64,000 nucleotides of DNA from Dyella sp. GSA-30 (GCF_027924605.1 NZ_AP027042.1:3015524-3079523), one strand, 5' to 3'. Shown: positions 17,715 to 27,710, counted from the first letter of the stretch. Numbers and translations are program-made. Notes: generated by a model from the letters alone, not told the origin.

Positions 17715-18824
17715 ATGCGACACGTTGTTTTGATGATTGCGGCCGTATGGGCGACCTGCGCGATGACAGCTCACGCAGCAGAAAAGCCCCTGGCGGCCAA
17801 GGTGCTGGTGATCGGTCATCGTGGCGCCAGCGCGCTGCGCCCGGAGCATACCCTCGCCTCATACGGCAAGGCGATCGCCGATGGCGCCGATTTCGTCGAG
17901 CCCGATCTGGTGATGACCAAGGACGGTGTGATGGTGGCGCGCCACGAGAACGAGATCGGTGGCACTACCGATGTCGCCAGCCATCCCGAGTTCGCCAGCC
18001 GCAAGACCAGCAAGGTCGTGGACGGTGAGACCATCACAGGTTGGTTCACCGATGACTTCACCCTGGCCGAGCTGAAGACGCTGCGGGCGCGCGAGCGACT
18101 GCCGCAGTTGCGCGGCACGAAGTACGACGGCGAGTTCCAAATTCCCACCATGGACGAGATCATCGACTTTGTCGCGGCGGAGTCGGCGGTGGTCGGCCGG
18201 CCGATCGGCATCATCCCGGAGATCAAGCACAGCACTTACTTCCAGAGGCTGGGTCTGCCGATGGAGGACAAGTTGCTCGCCACGCTGGCGGCGCACAGCT
18301 ATACGCGCACCGCACCGGTTGAGATCCAGTCGTTCGAGATCGCCAATCTCAAATACCTGCACGAAAAGCTGGGTGGTGCGCAGGCACGTCAGAAGCACCC
18401 GAATATCCGCTTGCTTCAATTGCTGGCGGATCTGCCCGAAAGACAGACTTACGATGTGACTGCCGCGGGCGGCAAGCTGCGCTTTGCGGACATGATAACG
18501 CCGACTGGCTTACGCCAGATCGCCAGCTACGCCGATGCGATCGGTCCGTCCACACGCATGATCATTCCACTCAAGGCGGACGGCACCCTGGGCCAGCCCA
18601 CCGCGCTGGTACACGACGCACATGCCGCTGGACTGGAACTGCATCCCTACACGTTCCGGCCGGAGAATCAGTTCCTGGCCAAGAACTTCTGGCAGGGCAG
18701 CGATCCGAAGACGTTCAACGAATCGGGCTCAGTTGCTGAGATCCGCGCTTATATCGACGCCGGCATCGACGCGTTTTTCACCGACGATCCGGCCATCGGT
18801 CGCGAGGCGCTCGACAAGCGCTGA
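17715..18824 (+). CDS. glpQ: Periplasmic glycerophosphodiester phosphodiesterase
   Basis: The 369-residue protein starts with a clear signal peptide (cleavage near AHA-A) and then has the GDPD TIM-barrel. HRGAS with the first catalytic His, ALRPEHTLASYGKAI, FVEPDLVMTKDGVMVARHE with metal ligands and second His, IIPEIKH, and a C-terminal AFFTDDPAIGREAL are all present. The longer periplasmic GlpQ subfamily has this size. It hydrolyses glycerophosphodiesters to glycerol-3-phosphate and an alcohol. GGAGGCAAGAC precedes the ATG at 17715. It lies just after the receptor gene, behind a terminator. Confidence 0.92.
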   Translation: MRHVVLMIAAVWATCAMTAHAAEKPLAAKVLVIGHRGASALRPEHTLASYGKAIADGADFVEPDLVMTKDGVMVARHENEIGGTTDVASHPEFASRKTSKVVDGETITGWFTDDFTLAELKTLRARERLPQLRGTKYDGEFQIPTMDEIIDFVAAESAVVGRPIGIIPEIKHSTYFQRLGLPMEDKLLATLAAHSYTRTAPVEIQSFEIANLKYLHEKLGGAQARQKHPNIRLLQLLADLPERQTYDVTAAGGKLRFADMITPTGLRQIASYADAIGPSTRMIIPLKADGTLGQPTALVHDAHAAGLELHPYTFRPENQFLAKNFWQGSDPKTFNESGSVAEIRAYIDAGIDAFFTDDPAIGREALDKR

Positions 18825-18972
18825 TACTTATCGGGAGCAACCGGGTATTTGCGATCAAGTTGGGAGCGGGCGATCCGCATGCGGATTGCTCGCTTCTATC
18901 GCGTCGCTAACCGCTCCGCAGTGCTGCAGATCTTTACCGTGTCGATGTACCGAAAGCAGAGCGACGTCATCG

Positions 18973-18999
18973 GCACCGCGGGAAGGCATCCCGCGGTGC
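18973..18999. terminator. Strong hairpin between convergent glpQ and glycoside hydrolase genes
   Basis: GCACCGCGGGA, loop AGGCA, and the exact complement form an 11-bp stem. It sits 16 bases beyond the hydrolase stop on the minus strand. No T-run follows on either strand, so it may act as an mRNA 3'-end stabiliser or weak terminator. Confidence 0.5.
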
Positions 19000-19014
19000 G
19001 AATGGAAGTGCCGT

Positions 19015-20511
19015 TCAATGAACAGGATGCTTCACGACAATCCGGTTCACGGAAAAAGGCGGTAGGACGAAATGACGCCCATCGAAGGCGTGCGTTCCGT
19101 GGGATAGCACATGCTCCGAGTCCACGATGGTCGTCAATGAAGGCGCATTGATACTTTCCATCGTTCCTTGCCCCATGCCGGGATATTTCAGCGTCTGTGG
19201 CTTGGATGAGAGATTGACGATGATCCATTGGCTCGTCTCGCCCCTCAGGGCAATACCGGTCACGGAGGGATAGGGCGTTCCTGACTTCGGATGGACCATG
19301 GACGTCTCGGGAAACGCCAGGGCAGAGACAGATGTCGCTTGCTTTAACGCGCCGCCAAACAGCGCATACGCTTGCCCTGTGGCGGTCAAGTCGCCGGCAG
19401 TCGCGTGAAAGGTCATGCTTTTGTTTTGGCACGCGTTCCAATACGACGATGTGTTCTGAAACATCAAGGAACCCGTGCTGCCCGTCATGTTGTAGAGCTC
19501 GATCTGGTCGACCGACGGTGTTGAGAGAAACTGGATGGCCATCTGTGCCTGGTAGAGCGCTTCCAGCCACGTGCCGGTGAAGCGGGCGTTGGAGGTGCAG
19601 TCTTTGAACCCGCTAAATTCGGTCACCCATAGACGAAGCCTGGCTTTCTCGATCGGGTGCACTTCACCCGAGACGATCTTTTCCCAGTCGGTGAACACAT
19701 TGCTCAGCACCGCATCCGGGGCGGTTCCGTCCCAGACCCCGCCATCGACGATGCTGTCATAGCGATGCAGCGTGATGGCGTCCACATCATGGATCTTGCC
19801 GACCACCGCCTCGTTCCAGTTCTTGGTACGCGCATCGCCTGAGGAGGGAATGGACCCGACGGCAGCGATGTTGGCATGGGGATAGTCTTGCCTCAGACGC
19901 GCGGTCCACTGATTCATGTCCGTCGCATAGTCGGCGGCAGTGGGGAACGCGCGATCGTGGTCCGGCGAACTCCAAAAGAACTCGTTGCCAAGTTCCAGAT
20001 CTTCGACCGGAAGCTTCATGCCACGGGCGGCATCGAGCATGCGAAGCTGGTTGGCGACGCCTTGCGACAGATTGGCACGAGGCAGCACAGCGTTATTCAG
20101 CGTCATGACGTTCAAGCTGTAGATCGGGTAGGCCCCCGTGGCGCGGGAGAGATCGAGGAGGGCGTTCAGGGAATCCTGCGTTTGACTGGCCTTGCCCATG
20201 GGATAGACGGTTCCCTTCTGCCAATCCCAGTAGTTGCCCACGTCGCCGCCCGGAAAGCGGATCGCTTCAATGCCGGCTTTCTTGATCGCTCTTTGAAGCA
20301 TGGGATCGGTCCACGAAAGGATCGGTGGACTCATGTAGCTGTTTTCGATGTTGACGCCGAAGAAATGCGATGAAACCTCATGGGGCGGCGAGATCATCTT
20401 GGGTAAATCGGCACCCTGCGCGAAGGATGCCGGGCACACGCTCAGGAGTGCGCATCCGATTGCGATCACATGCGAAAGGATGAGCTGACGTCGGTAGTTA
20501 AGGCGAGCCAT
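19015..20511 (-). CDS. Secreted clan GH-A-type glycoside hydrolase
   Basis: The 498-residue protein has a signal peptide (hydrophobic to about residue 28, ASFAQG) and a TIM-barrel glycosidase body. The proposed acid/base Glu177 lies in LELGNEFFW and the proposed nucleophile Glu298 in LWVTEFSGF, both placed as in clan A retaining enzymes. IRFPGGDVGNYWDW resembles alpha-L-arabinofuranosidase or heparanase-like families (GH51/GH39/GH79). A beta-sandwich-like C-terminal part follows the barrel. The start has GGAGGAAAAAC directly before ATG. I cannot fix the family or substrate; plant or exopolysaccharide breakdown is plausible. Confidence 0.75.
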   Translation of the reverse strand: MARLNYRRQLILSHVIAIGCALLSVCPASFAQGADLPKMISPPHEVSSHFFGVNIENSYMSPPILSWTDPMLQRAIKKAGIEAIRFPGGDVGNYWDWQKGTVYPMGKASQTQDSLNALLDLSRATGAYPIYSLNVMTLNNAVLPRANLSQGVANQLRMLDAARGMKLPVEDLELGNEFFWSSPDHDRAFPTAADYATDMNQWTARLRQDYPHANIAAVGSIPSSGDARTKNWNEAVVGKIHDVDAITLHRYDSIVDGGVWDGTAPDAVLSNVFTDWEKIVSGEVHPIEKARLRLWVTEFSGFKDCTSNARFTGTWLEALYQAQMAIQFLSTPSVDQIELYNMTGSTGSLMFQNTSSYWNACQNKSMTFHATAGDLTATGQAYALFGGALKQATSVSALAFPETSMVHPKSGTPYPSVTGIALRGETSQWIIVNLSSKPQTLKYPGMGQGTMESINAPSLTTIVDSEHVLSHGTHAFDGRHFVLPPFSVNRIVVKHPVH

Positions 20512-20812
20512 GTTTTTCCTCCGTATCGATGATTTACCCAAGCCAAAAGACGAGCGCGTTCCCACCGTGCCGAGGAGGAGCATGCCGGCCCCGAAGAGTG
20601 ACGTCTTGAAGATGGAAAGTGTCTTTCAGCCACCGGCGATGACGTTGGCAGCAAGAACGGGCCTGAAAGGCGACATGTTGACCGTCGTGCGCGACGCCAG
20701 TCATCGTGCGTGCAGCCAGCCCCTTTCTTGCCAGCACGAAACGCCTCATGATTCTGCGCAGCCTCGTCGAGGCGCTCAGGACCGGAAAATTTCAAAATAG
20801 CGAGGGGGCAGG

Positions 20813-21799
20813 ATGGTCGAGGTGGCGACGAGTCTTGGTATCGAGGAGTTGCATACCTACTGGGCTTGCCAATGCGCACCAGGATCCGCTGCGCGGCTAC
20901 CGCAGGATGTCGAGAAGGCATTGCTGGCGGGCTTGCGTCTTAACGTGCTGGAAACCCTGCGCTATTTGCATCACGAGCGGCCAAGTTATGCGCAGTTCGA
21001 AGCCTGGGTATGGGAGCGCAATGACGGCGAACTGACGGAAGCCTCGCTGGACCGCTTGCGGCGTGCACTGGCAGGCGAGAGGGTCGGCGCCGAAGTCGGC
21101 CATCTCGATCATGTAGAAGGCCTGAGCGCGGACGATCTCGCACACTGGCACGAGCATGGCTACGTCATCCTGCGCAACGCGATCAGCCCGGAAGCGGCGA
21201 AAAATGCAGAGATGGCCATCTACGATTTCCTGGGGATGGACCGCGACGATCCGGAGTCCTGGTATCGCCCATCGCTGGGCCATTCCATTTGGGTGCCGCT
21301 GTTGCGACACCCGGCCCTGGTCGCCAATCGTCGCTCGCCACGTATTCATAAGGCCCACGCCCAATTGTGGGGGCGCGAAGATCTTTGGGTAACCATCGAC
21401 CAGGGTGGACTGAATCCGCCGGAGCGCAATGACTGGCCGTTCCCCGGACCGCATTTGCACTGGGACGCCACGCTGGCCGAGCCGCATCACCTTGAATTGC
21501 AGGGCATCCTGTATCTCGTCGACGTCACAGAAGACCAGGGCGCCTTCAGCTGCGTGCCAGGCTTTCATCGCACGCTGAAGCAGTGGCTGAAAAGCGTGCC
21601 CGCAGGCGTGAATGCGCAGGATCATGCGCGACGCACCTTGACGATGACGCCGATTGCCGCAAAGCGCGGCGACATGATCATCTGGCATCACCTGCTGCCG
21701 CATGGCAGCAGTCCAAACCGAGCCCAACGACCGCGCGTCGCCCAATATATGTCGCTGCGGCCCACGCGCTTTGCCTATACCGAGGAATGGAAGTCTTGA
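20813..21799 (+). CDS. Phytanoyl-CoA dioxygenase (PhyH) family protein
   Basis: This 328-residue Fe(II)/2-oxoglutarate-dependent dioxygenase carries the facial triad H216-W-D218 in HLHWD and distal His297 in LLPHGSS, followed by an Arg in RPRVAQYM for 2-oxoglutarate. The segment LSADDLAHWHEHGYVILRNAIS is the typical PhyH entry. About 100 residues of unknown helical sequence come first, so it is longer than a minimal PhyH protein. It is divergent from the glycoside hydrolase gene and does not form an obvious operon. The substrate cannot be predicted; bacterial PhyH proteins often hydroxylate amino acids, lipids or secondary metabolites. Confidence 0.8.
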   Translation: MVEVATSLGIEELHTYWACQCAPGSAARLPQDVEKALLAGLRLNVLETLRYLHHERPSYAQFEAWVWERNDGELTEASLDRLRRALAGERVGAEVGHLDHVEGLSADDLAHWHEHGYVILRNAISPEAAKNAEMAIYDFLGMDRDDPESWYRPSLGHSIWVPLLRHPALVANRRSPRIHKAHAQLWGREDLWVTIDQGGLNPPERNDWPFPGPHLHWDATLAEPHHLELQGILYLVDVTEDQGAFSCVPGFHRTLKQWLKSVPAGVNAQDHARRTLTMTPIAAKRGDMIIWHHLLPHGSSPNRAQRPRVAQYMSLRPTRFAYTEEWKS

Positions 21800-22044
21800 T
21801 GGCGGTGGCTTCGCTGGCGACGGCACCCAGGTGGCTGCGTCATCACTCTTGAGATGGGCGTTTAATAAATCACTCGATCGTCAGGTCGCTGCGGTGGCGT
21901 GACCCATCACACATAATGTCGACGAGAGCAGCCTGAAAATCGGGTATGCTGATTGAATCGTCATTTTGGCGAATGCGGATACCAAGCCCAGGACCTCGTG
22001 TCGTCGGGCATCTTGCGTCAAGGTTTTGGGCGAAGAGGTAAGGG

Positions 22045-23694
22045 ATGCAAGGAGCAAGGTGGGGCGAAGCATTCAAGCAGATCATAACCGCGCTCGGTTA
22101 TGCAGCCGGCTATTGGATACTTCAAAAAATTTCGTTTCCCTATTGGGTCCTCTTTGCGGGTTTCAGACTCGCAACGTTGATTTTCATTCCTCAACGTTAC
22201 TGGGGCGCCTTGGCGCTTGGTGAATTGGCTCCATTGGGTTATCTGGCGGTGTCGTGCGCTCCCCAATACGGCATGGCATGGGCGGCATTGACCGTGTTCC
22301 CGACGCCGATTGTTCTTGCGATGCCGTTGGTGCATGCCTGCAAGCGCTGGCTGCGCATGTTTCCCGTCCGCGGCGGGGCTCGCATGGGTGTCCTGCTGTT
22401 ATGCATGTTGGCGGTAGCCTCGCTGTGGACCCTCATGAATACCGGGCGTCTGGCGGTCACGCGCGTACCGGCTGATTATCACGTCGATTACAGCGCCGCG
22501 CTGGCACGCTGGTTCATTGGTAATTTTCTCGGGGTACTGACGGTAGTGCCGTTGGCGGTGTGGGTGCGCGAGGCCTGGCGCTCGACTACCGTGGGAGAGC
22601 GGTGGCAGCGCGTGATGGATAGCCGCCTGCTCATGGAAGGCGCCTTTCTGTTGGTGCCGGCGCTGGGCTTGCTGGTGTGGATCGCCACGCACGCGACCGC
22701 CGGCAGCAGCGAGGACGCCGCCCGGATGGCAATGTTCCTGCCAGTGGTGGTTCTCGCGCTTCGGCATGGCTGGCAGGGCGCGGCGGTGGGTGGCACCCTG
22801 GCAAGCGTGGCGGTGGTGCTGACTATGGAAGGCATGGACGATGCGGGGGCCATCCAGGCAGAGACCTTCATCGCCTTCGCGATCAGTAGCATGTTGTTGC
22901 TGGGATCTCGCATCAGTGTGCTCAATCAACGCGATGCCATGGAGCGCGTACAAGTGCAGGATGCATTGGTGCTGGCACGCCGGAACATTGCGATCGGTGA
23001 GGCCCGGTTACGTGTCGCGGCCGAGTTCCTCGAGCAGATCCGCGAAATGATCCACGTGGGTTATGAGCACATGCTCACCCAGCTCCGGCATACGCCGTCG
23101 GTCGACAGTCGGCTCTATGCCAGGCAGGCAGCACTCGCCCAGGAGCAATTGTTCCGTTTGTCCGATGGGCTGTACCCCACCGGTTGGCGGGACAAGGATC
23201 TGGTGTTGGCCTTGCGCCAGGGCCCACTCGCGCGAGCGCTCGATGAAGCCGGCGTGAGCTATTGGTGCGAAGCCCGCGGCGACTTTTCCAAGGTCTCGTC
23301 AGCGCTTCACTTGGCGATTTACCGCCTCGTCGGCGAGTGCTTGGCGTTGACGTGTCAGAACTTGCCGCCCACGCATGTTCGGGTACGGTTACGCGCCGGC
23401 CAGCGGGGCGGCCAGCCCTGGGTCGGGTTGCGTTTGCGCGCGTCGACGGAAGTCGATCGTGTCGCGGCGGTTCGCCTGGATGACGTGCGGCTACGCCTCG
23501 GTAGCGCGGGGTTGAACTGGGGAGCTGCCGAAGATCGTGCGCGTTCCTATCAAGGGCGGTTGCGTCAGACTCACGTGCCTGGCGGCCAGGTGATCGCGGC
23601 GGTGCTGCTCGACCCGGAGACTCAGGTGCGAGCCACCCGCGATCCGACGTCGTGGATCGCGGGTGGAGAGGTCACTGTGCCGGGGCGGCCATGA
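22045..23694 (+). CDS. MASE1 membrane sensor with degenerate histidine-kinase half
   Basis: The 549-residue protein has about eight membrane segments in residues 10-300 of the MASE1 type (for example YWVLFAGFRLATLIFIP, RWFIGNFLGVLTVVPLAV), then a helical region and an ATPase-like end. Where HisKA_3 kinases read E-LHDE with the phospho-accepting His, this one reads RVAAEFLEQIREM, so the His is missing. AIYRLVGECL matches an N-box relic, without the G-boxes expected of an active ATPase. It may sense a signal and work by partner binding, or be decaying. Its last 23 bases overlap the convergent gene at 23672. GAGGTAAGGG precedes the ATG. Confidence 0.75.
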   Translation: MQGARWGEAFKQIITALGYAAGYWILQKISFPYWVLFAGFRLATLIFIPQRYWGALALGELAPLGYLAVSCAPQYGMAWAALTVFPTPIVLAMPLVHACKRWLRMFPVRGGARMGVLLLCMLAVASLWTLMNTGRLAVTRVPADYHVDYSAALARWFIGNFLGVLTVVPLAVWVREAWRSTTVGERWQRVMDSRLLMEGAFLLVPALGLLVWIATHATAGSSEDAARMAMFLPVVVLALRHGWQGAAVGGTLASVAVVLTMEGMDDAGAIQAETFIAFAISSMLLLGSRISVLNQRDAMERVQVQDALVLARRNIAIGEARLRVAAEFLEQIREMIHVGYEHMLTQLRHTPSVDSRLYARQAALAQEQLFRLSDGLYPTGWRDKDLVLALRQGPLARALDEAGVSYWCEARGDFSKVSSALHLAIYRLVGECLALTCQNLPPTHVRVRLRAGQRGGQPWVGLRLRASTEVDRVAAVRLDDVRLRLGSAGLNWGAAEDRARSYQGRLRQTHVPGGQVIAAVLLDPETQVRATRDPTSWIAGGEVTVPGRP

Positions 23695-24133
23695 TCTGCG
23701 TATTGCAGGTGATCGGATCCTTGCATGCGCTGACGGCCTGAAGGCGCACCGTGCCGTTGCGCTGAGGCTGGGCGGTGATCGCCACCTCGTCATCCTGGTA
23801 GACCGGCTCGGCGTTGACGGCCGGCGCTGCCGCAGGAGCATCGGCGGCCGGGGCATTCTGGACGACAACTTGCGCGGCGGTGCCGATCGGCAAAACCAGC
23901 ATCTGGCCGCCAGCTGTCGCCAGGGCGCCCCGCACGCGGCCGGCCGAATCATTGATCTGGATAAAGCGGACGCCATCCTTCACAAACACAAAGACGTGGT
24001 AATGAGCGCTGGAACTCAGGTCCGGTGCATTGGGCCAGGATTGGCCCAGGCCCGAAGACGGCGGCGAGTCCGCCAAGGCGGCTCCGGAGATGAAAACGCT
24101 TGCAGCAACGAGATAACGCAATAGCTTGCTCAT
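23672..24133 (-). CDS. Secreted hypothetical protein
   Basis: The 153-residue protein has a clean signal peptide (LLRYLVAASVFISGAALA-DS). A beta-rich body follows (HYHVFVFVKDGVRFIQIND), then a short alanine/proline-rich linker near residue 95, and a Cys pair close to the end (SACKDPITCNT), probably a disulphide. It is a periplasmic or exported protein of unknown role. AAGGGG lies seven bases before the ATG. It converges on and slightly overlaps the MASE1 gene. Confidence 0.75.
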   Translation of the reverse strand: MSKLLRYLVAASVFISGAALADSPPSSGLGQSWPNAPDLSSSAHYHVFVFVKDGVRFIQINDSAGRVRGALATAGGQMLVLPIGTAAQVVVQNAPAADAPAAAPAVNAEPVYQDDEVAITAQPQRNGTVRLQAVSACKDPITCNTQIMAAPAQ

Positions 24134-24362
24134 AAAGCCCCTTAATTAGGTAGTTACAGGTGTGTAACGGGCCTCAATCTAGCACTCAATCTATGCTGCA
24201 GAATGGCTTGAAACCGGGGCCTGCCCCGCATTTTTCATTTCAGTCCTAGAGGATTTGAACTAAGGGCAGGACCTTAAATACGACGCTCCAAAACGTCGAT
24301 TGCGATCCGGCCACCCAGGTCAAAGTGAATAATGGTCGAAACGGTTCGACAAGCCGTCGAGC

Positions 24363-25481
24363 CTAGGCGGGGAGCAGGGCACTCAGCGGCGCGTGCAGCA
24401 CGTCCCGGCGCCAGCCTTCGAGGAAGTCCGGCCACTCGGCGGTAACGACGTATTCTTCCAGCGCTTTGCGCGGGCAGAGCAGGCCGGGGGGCAGGTCGAG
24501 TTCTATCGCCAACGCATCGACCTTCTGCTTCATCACGCCGAGCGCCTGCTTGGCGGCACCCTGCGGCATCATGGGAATGGCGGCGGTGTCGGCGATTTCT
24601 TCTTCGCTGATCGCCGGTACCAGCAGTTGCAGCAGCTCGGCACGCTGCGGCGAGCGCAGTGCTCGCTGACCGCGACTGCGTTGTTCGAGATCGGCGGCGC
24701 TGCTCGGCGGCTGCTGGGCGAGGTTCATCGCCAGCGCGTCTTCGAGCAGCCAGGGGCGAGGGCGATCCTGGGAGCGTGCGGTCTGATCGCGCCACAGCAG
24801 GATGCGACGCAGCCGTGCACGCTGCACGGGCGTCCATTCGGCGGCACCACGGAAGGAGCGCTGCGGTTGCGGGTCACCCTCGCGGAAGCAGGCGCGTTGC
24901 TTCAGGCGTTCGCAGTCTTCGGCATGCCAGGCCTCGCGGCCGCGTTGCTTCAGGCGTTCGGACAATTGCTCGTGCACCGGCTTGAGATACACCACATCGA
25001 GCGTGGCATAGCTGCGCTGCGATTCGGTCAGCGGACGCTGCAGCCAATCGGAACGGGTCTCGCCCTTGTCCAGCTCGACTCCAACCAGTTCGGCAACCAG
25101 TGCGCGATAGCTGATACCCAAGCCCATGCCGACAAAGGCGGCGGCGATCTGAGTATCGAACAATTGGCGGGGGCCGCCGGGCAACATGGACGAGAGCGCT
25201 TCGAGATCTTCGCTCGCGCTGTGCATGACGGTGACGGCGTCGCCATCACCCAGCAGCGGGCGCAAGGCATCGCCGATGGAGAACGCCAACGGGTCGACCA
25301 GCGCATAGCGTTCGGCAAAGCCCAGCTGCAACAACGCCAATTGCGGATAGAACGTATTGCGCCGCATGAACTCGGTGTCGAGGCCAAGCGCTGCGTTGTG
25401 CGGTACCGCCTGCAGCCATTGATCGAGTGCGTCGCGATTGTCGATCCAGTCGGCGGGTGGCACCGGGGGAAGGGATTGCAT
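24363..25481 (-). CDS. rnd: Ribonuclease D
   Basis: The 372-residue 3'-5' exoribonuclease trims tRNA precursors. The DEDDy nuclease domain shows Asp35 and Glu37 in GLDTEF, Asp92 in SASEDLE, Asp109 in LFDTQ and the SYATLDVVYL motif with the last Tyr/Asp. Two HRDC-like helical domains follow (about 215-290 and 295-370), as in Escherichia coli RNase D (375 residues). A single-gene unit; the 229 bp between its 3' end and the next gene hold nothing I recognise. Confidence 0.95.
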   Translation of the reverse strand: MQSLPPVPPADWIDNRDALDQWLQAVPHNAALGLDTEFMRRNTFYPQLALLQLGFAERYALVDPLAFSIGDALRPLLGDGDAVTVMHSASEDLEALSSMLPGGPRQLFDTQIAAAFVGMGLGISYRALVAELVGVELDKGETRSDWLQRPLTESQRSYATLDVVYLKPVHEQLSERLKQRGREAWHAEDCERLKQRACFREGDPQPQRSFRGAAEWTPVQRARLRRILLWRDQTARSQDRPRPWLLEDALAMNLAQQPPSSAADLEQRSRGQRALRSPQRAELLQLLVPAISEEEIADTAAIPMMPQGAAKQALGVMKQKVDALAIELDLPPGLLCPRKALEEYVVTAEWPDFLEGWRRDVLHAPLSALLPA

Positions 25482-25584
25482 TATTTACGTCCTTGAAACC
25501 GGTGGAACGCTGCTCATTGTCCTGTCACCGGTTTGTGCCTATGGTTAGCAGCGCACCATAGCAGGCCACCCAAGGACGCACACT

Positions 25585-27528
25585 ATGCCGAGCAAGGAAA
25601 CCGTACTTCGTCAACGCGCCTTCGGTGGTGCGCTCGGCGTCGTTCTGCTCGGGATGGCGCTGGTCTATCACTTTTTTCCGCGTGTCTTTCACGTCGATCC
25701 GGCCCAGGTGGCTCCGCGGCGTTCGATGAGCGTAGGGCCGATGACGTCGTCGTTTGGCGCGCCTCGCGCTGCGCTGCCCGAAGCGTCCGAAGTCGATGCC
25801 GGCCCGCCGCTGACCCTGGCGCCGACCGATGTGATCGTCGCCCGCATGACCGCGAGGAACACCCAGCTGCCGGAACAGAAATCGGCCGATACGCCGCAAG
25901 TGCAGGCCTTGCTGGTCGATGCCGGCAAGGCCTTGCGCGCCGGGCAACTGGTGGGCGACAAGAACAGCGCCGCGGCGCTTTACCAGGAGGCCCTCAAGCT
26001 CAAGCCCGATAGCCGCCGCGCGGCGCAGGGCCTGTTCGAAGTGAAGGCGCGGTTGGTGGCTGCCATCGGCCAGGACGTGGCCATGGGCGATGCGGATTCG
26101 GCCAACGACCTGCTGACCGCATTGAAAACCTTGCCCGACGCCGAGGAAGACGTCGCCTCGCTCAGCCAGGAGATCAAGACGCTGAACGAGGTCCGTCCCT
26201 TGCTGGCCAAGGCTGCCAGCCTGTTGCAGGAGGGCAAGGCCGACCAGCCCAAGGGCAACAACGCCCTGGAGATTTACCGGCAGGTACAACAGCTCGATGC
26301 GGATAACGCCGTAGCGCAGCAGGGTCTGCTGCAGGTGCAGCGTGCCGTGCTGGACCGCGCGCTGGCGGCCGTGGCGCAGAACGATTTCAACGGCGCCGAG
26401 CAGGCCCTGACCCAGGCGGCCGATGTACAGCCCGATTCGCCGCAGCTGCGGGACGTGCAGGGGCGGGTGGACGGCATGCGCAAGCAGCGTGGCAGTACCT
26501 TGATGATCCAGGCGCGCTCTGCCCTCGATGCCGGCAACCTGAGCCTGGCCGAGCAATTGGCCGGCCAGGCGCAGGCCATCGGTGCCGATGCCGACGCGCT
26601 CAAGGACTTCAACGAGCGCCTGACCAACGCACGCCTTTACGCCAGCTTCAAGCCCGGCCAGACCTTTACCGATCGTTTTGCCGATATTCCCGGCCAGGCG
26701 CCGTCGATGGTGGTCGTGCCGACCGGCAATTTCGCCATGGGCGCTGCAGACAACGACGATGGCCGCAACGACAGCGAGACGCCCCAGCATGAGGTCGTGC
26801 TCGACAAGGGTTTTGCGATGGGCCGTACCGACGTCACGGTGGGCCAGTTTCGCGAATTCGTGAAGGCAAGCGGGTATCAGCCCGATTCGCAGCGTCTGGG
26901 TGGCGCCAGCGTCTATGACGAACGCAGCGGCTCGATGCGCGACGATACCGGCGCGAGCTGGCAATCGGACTACGCGGGGCACAATGCCGACGACAAGCTG
27001 CCCGTCGTGAACGTGTCCTGGAACGATGCCAGGGCTTACGCCGAATGGCTCAGCCAGCGCACCGGGAAAAAGTATCGCCTGCCCAGCGAGTCGGAGTTCG
27101 AGTACGCGCTGCGCGGTGGTACAACGACGAAATACTGGTGGGGCGACAGCATCCCCAAGAGCAGGGTCGAGAACCTTACCGGCGGCAACGACCGCTCCTC
27201 CAATGGTCGCCGCTGGAGCAACGCGTTCGCAGGTTACCGCGACGGTTTCTGGGGGCCGGCGCCGGTGATGAGCTTTGCGGCCAACCCGTTCGGTCTTTAC
27301 GACATCAACGGCAACGTATCGGAATGGGTGCAGGACTGCTGGCACGACAACTACATTCGTGCCCCGCGCGACGGCAATGCCTGGCTTAATCCGGGCTGCA
27401 GCACACGGGTCATCCGTGGCGGTTCCTGGGGCAGTTCGCCTGACCAGGTACGTTCGGCGTATCGGCAAGGGGCGGACGCCTCGGTGCGAAGCGGGCGCGT
27501 AGGATTTCGCGTCGTACGCGAGCTCTAA
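25585..27528 (+). CDS. Membrane-anchored TPR protein with FGE-sulfatase-like domain
   Basis: The 647-residue protein has one N-terminal membrane segment (ALGVVLLGMALVYHFF). An alpha-helical repeat region of TPR-like units follows (about 100-355), then a formylglycine-generating-enzyme-like (SUMF1) domain from about 370: MVVVPTGNFAMG, PVVNVSWNDARAYAEWLS, YRLPSESEFEYALRGG, GLYDINGNVSEWVQDCW, RVIRGGSWG, GRVGFRVV. The cysteine that true FGE enzymes carry after RGGSW is absent (GSSPDQVRSAYR), so sulfatase activation is unlikely. Such domains are reused for binding in kinases and signalling proteins. It probably faces the periplasm; its partners are unknown. Confidence 0.85.
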   Translation: MPSKETVLRQRAFGGALGVVLLGMALVYHFFPRVFHVDPAQVAPRRSMSVGPMTSSFGAPRAALPEASEVDAGPPLTLAPTDVIVARMTARNTQLPEQKSADTPQVQALLVDAGKALRAGQLVGDKNSAAALYQEALKLKPDSRRAAQGLFEVKARLVAAIGQDVAMGDADSANDLLTALKTLPDAEEDVASLSQEIKTLNEVRPLLAKAASLLQEGKADQPKGNNALEIYRQVQQLDADNAVAQQGLLQVQRAVLDRALAAVAQNDFNGAEQALTQAADVQPDSPQLRDVQGRVDGMRKQRGSTLMIQARSALDAGNLSLAEQLAGQAQAIGADADALKDFNERLTNARLYASFKPGQTFTDRFADIPGQAPSMVVVPTGNFAMGAADNDDGRNDSETPQHEVVLDKGFAMGRTDVTVGQFREFVKASGYQPDSQRLGGASVYDERSGSMRDDTGASWQSDYAGHNADDKLPVVNVSWNDARAYAEWLSQRTGKKYRLPSESEFEYALRGGTTTKYWWGDSIPKSRVENLTGGNDRSSNGRRWSNAFAGYRDGFWGPAPVMSFAANPFGLYDINGNVSEWVQDCWHDNYIRAPRDGNAWLNPGCSTRVIRGGSWGSSPDQVRSAYRQGADASVRSGRVGFRVVREL

Positions 27529-27710
27529 ACTGTCGAGTCAGCTTTAACCGGGCGTAAACGTGCAACGGAGTTACTATCCCGGTGTAACAAGGTTCTGCCA
27601 GACTGGCTCTGTCGCGTTTCCGCGAGATCGCCCCGAACACAAGGACCTCCCCGTCCACCCCTGTGGCTCGGCTTGGCCGTCTCTCCTCCAGACGTATTCG
27701 AGGTGGCGCC

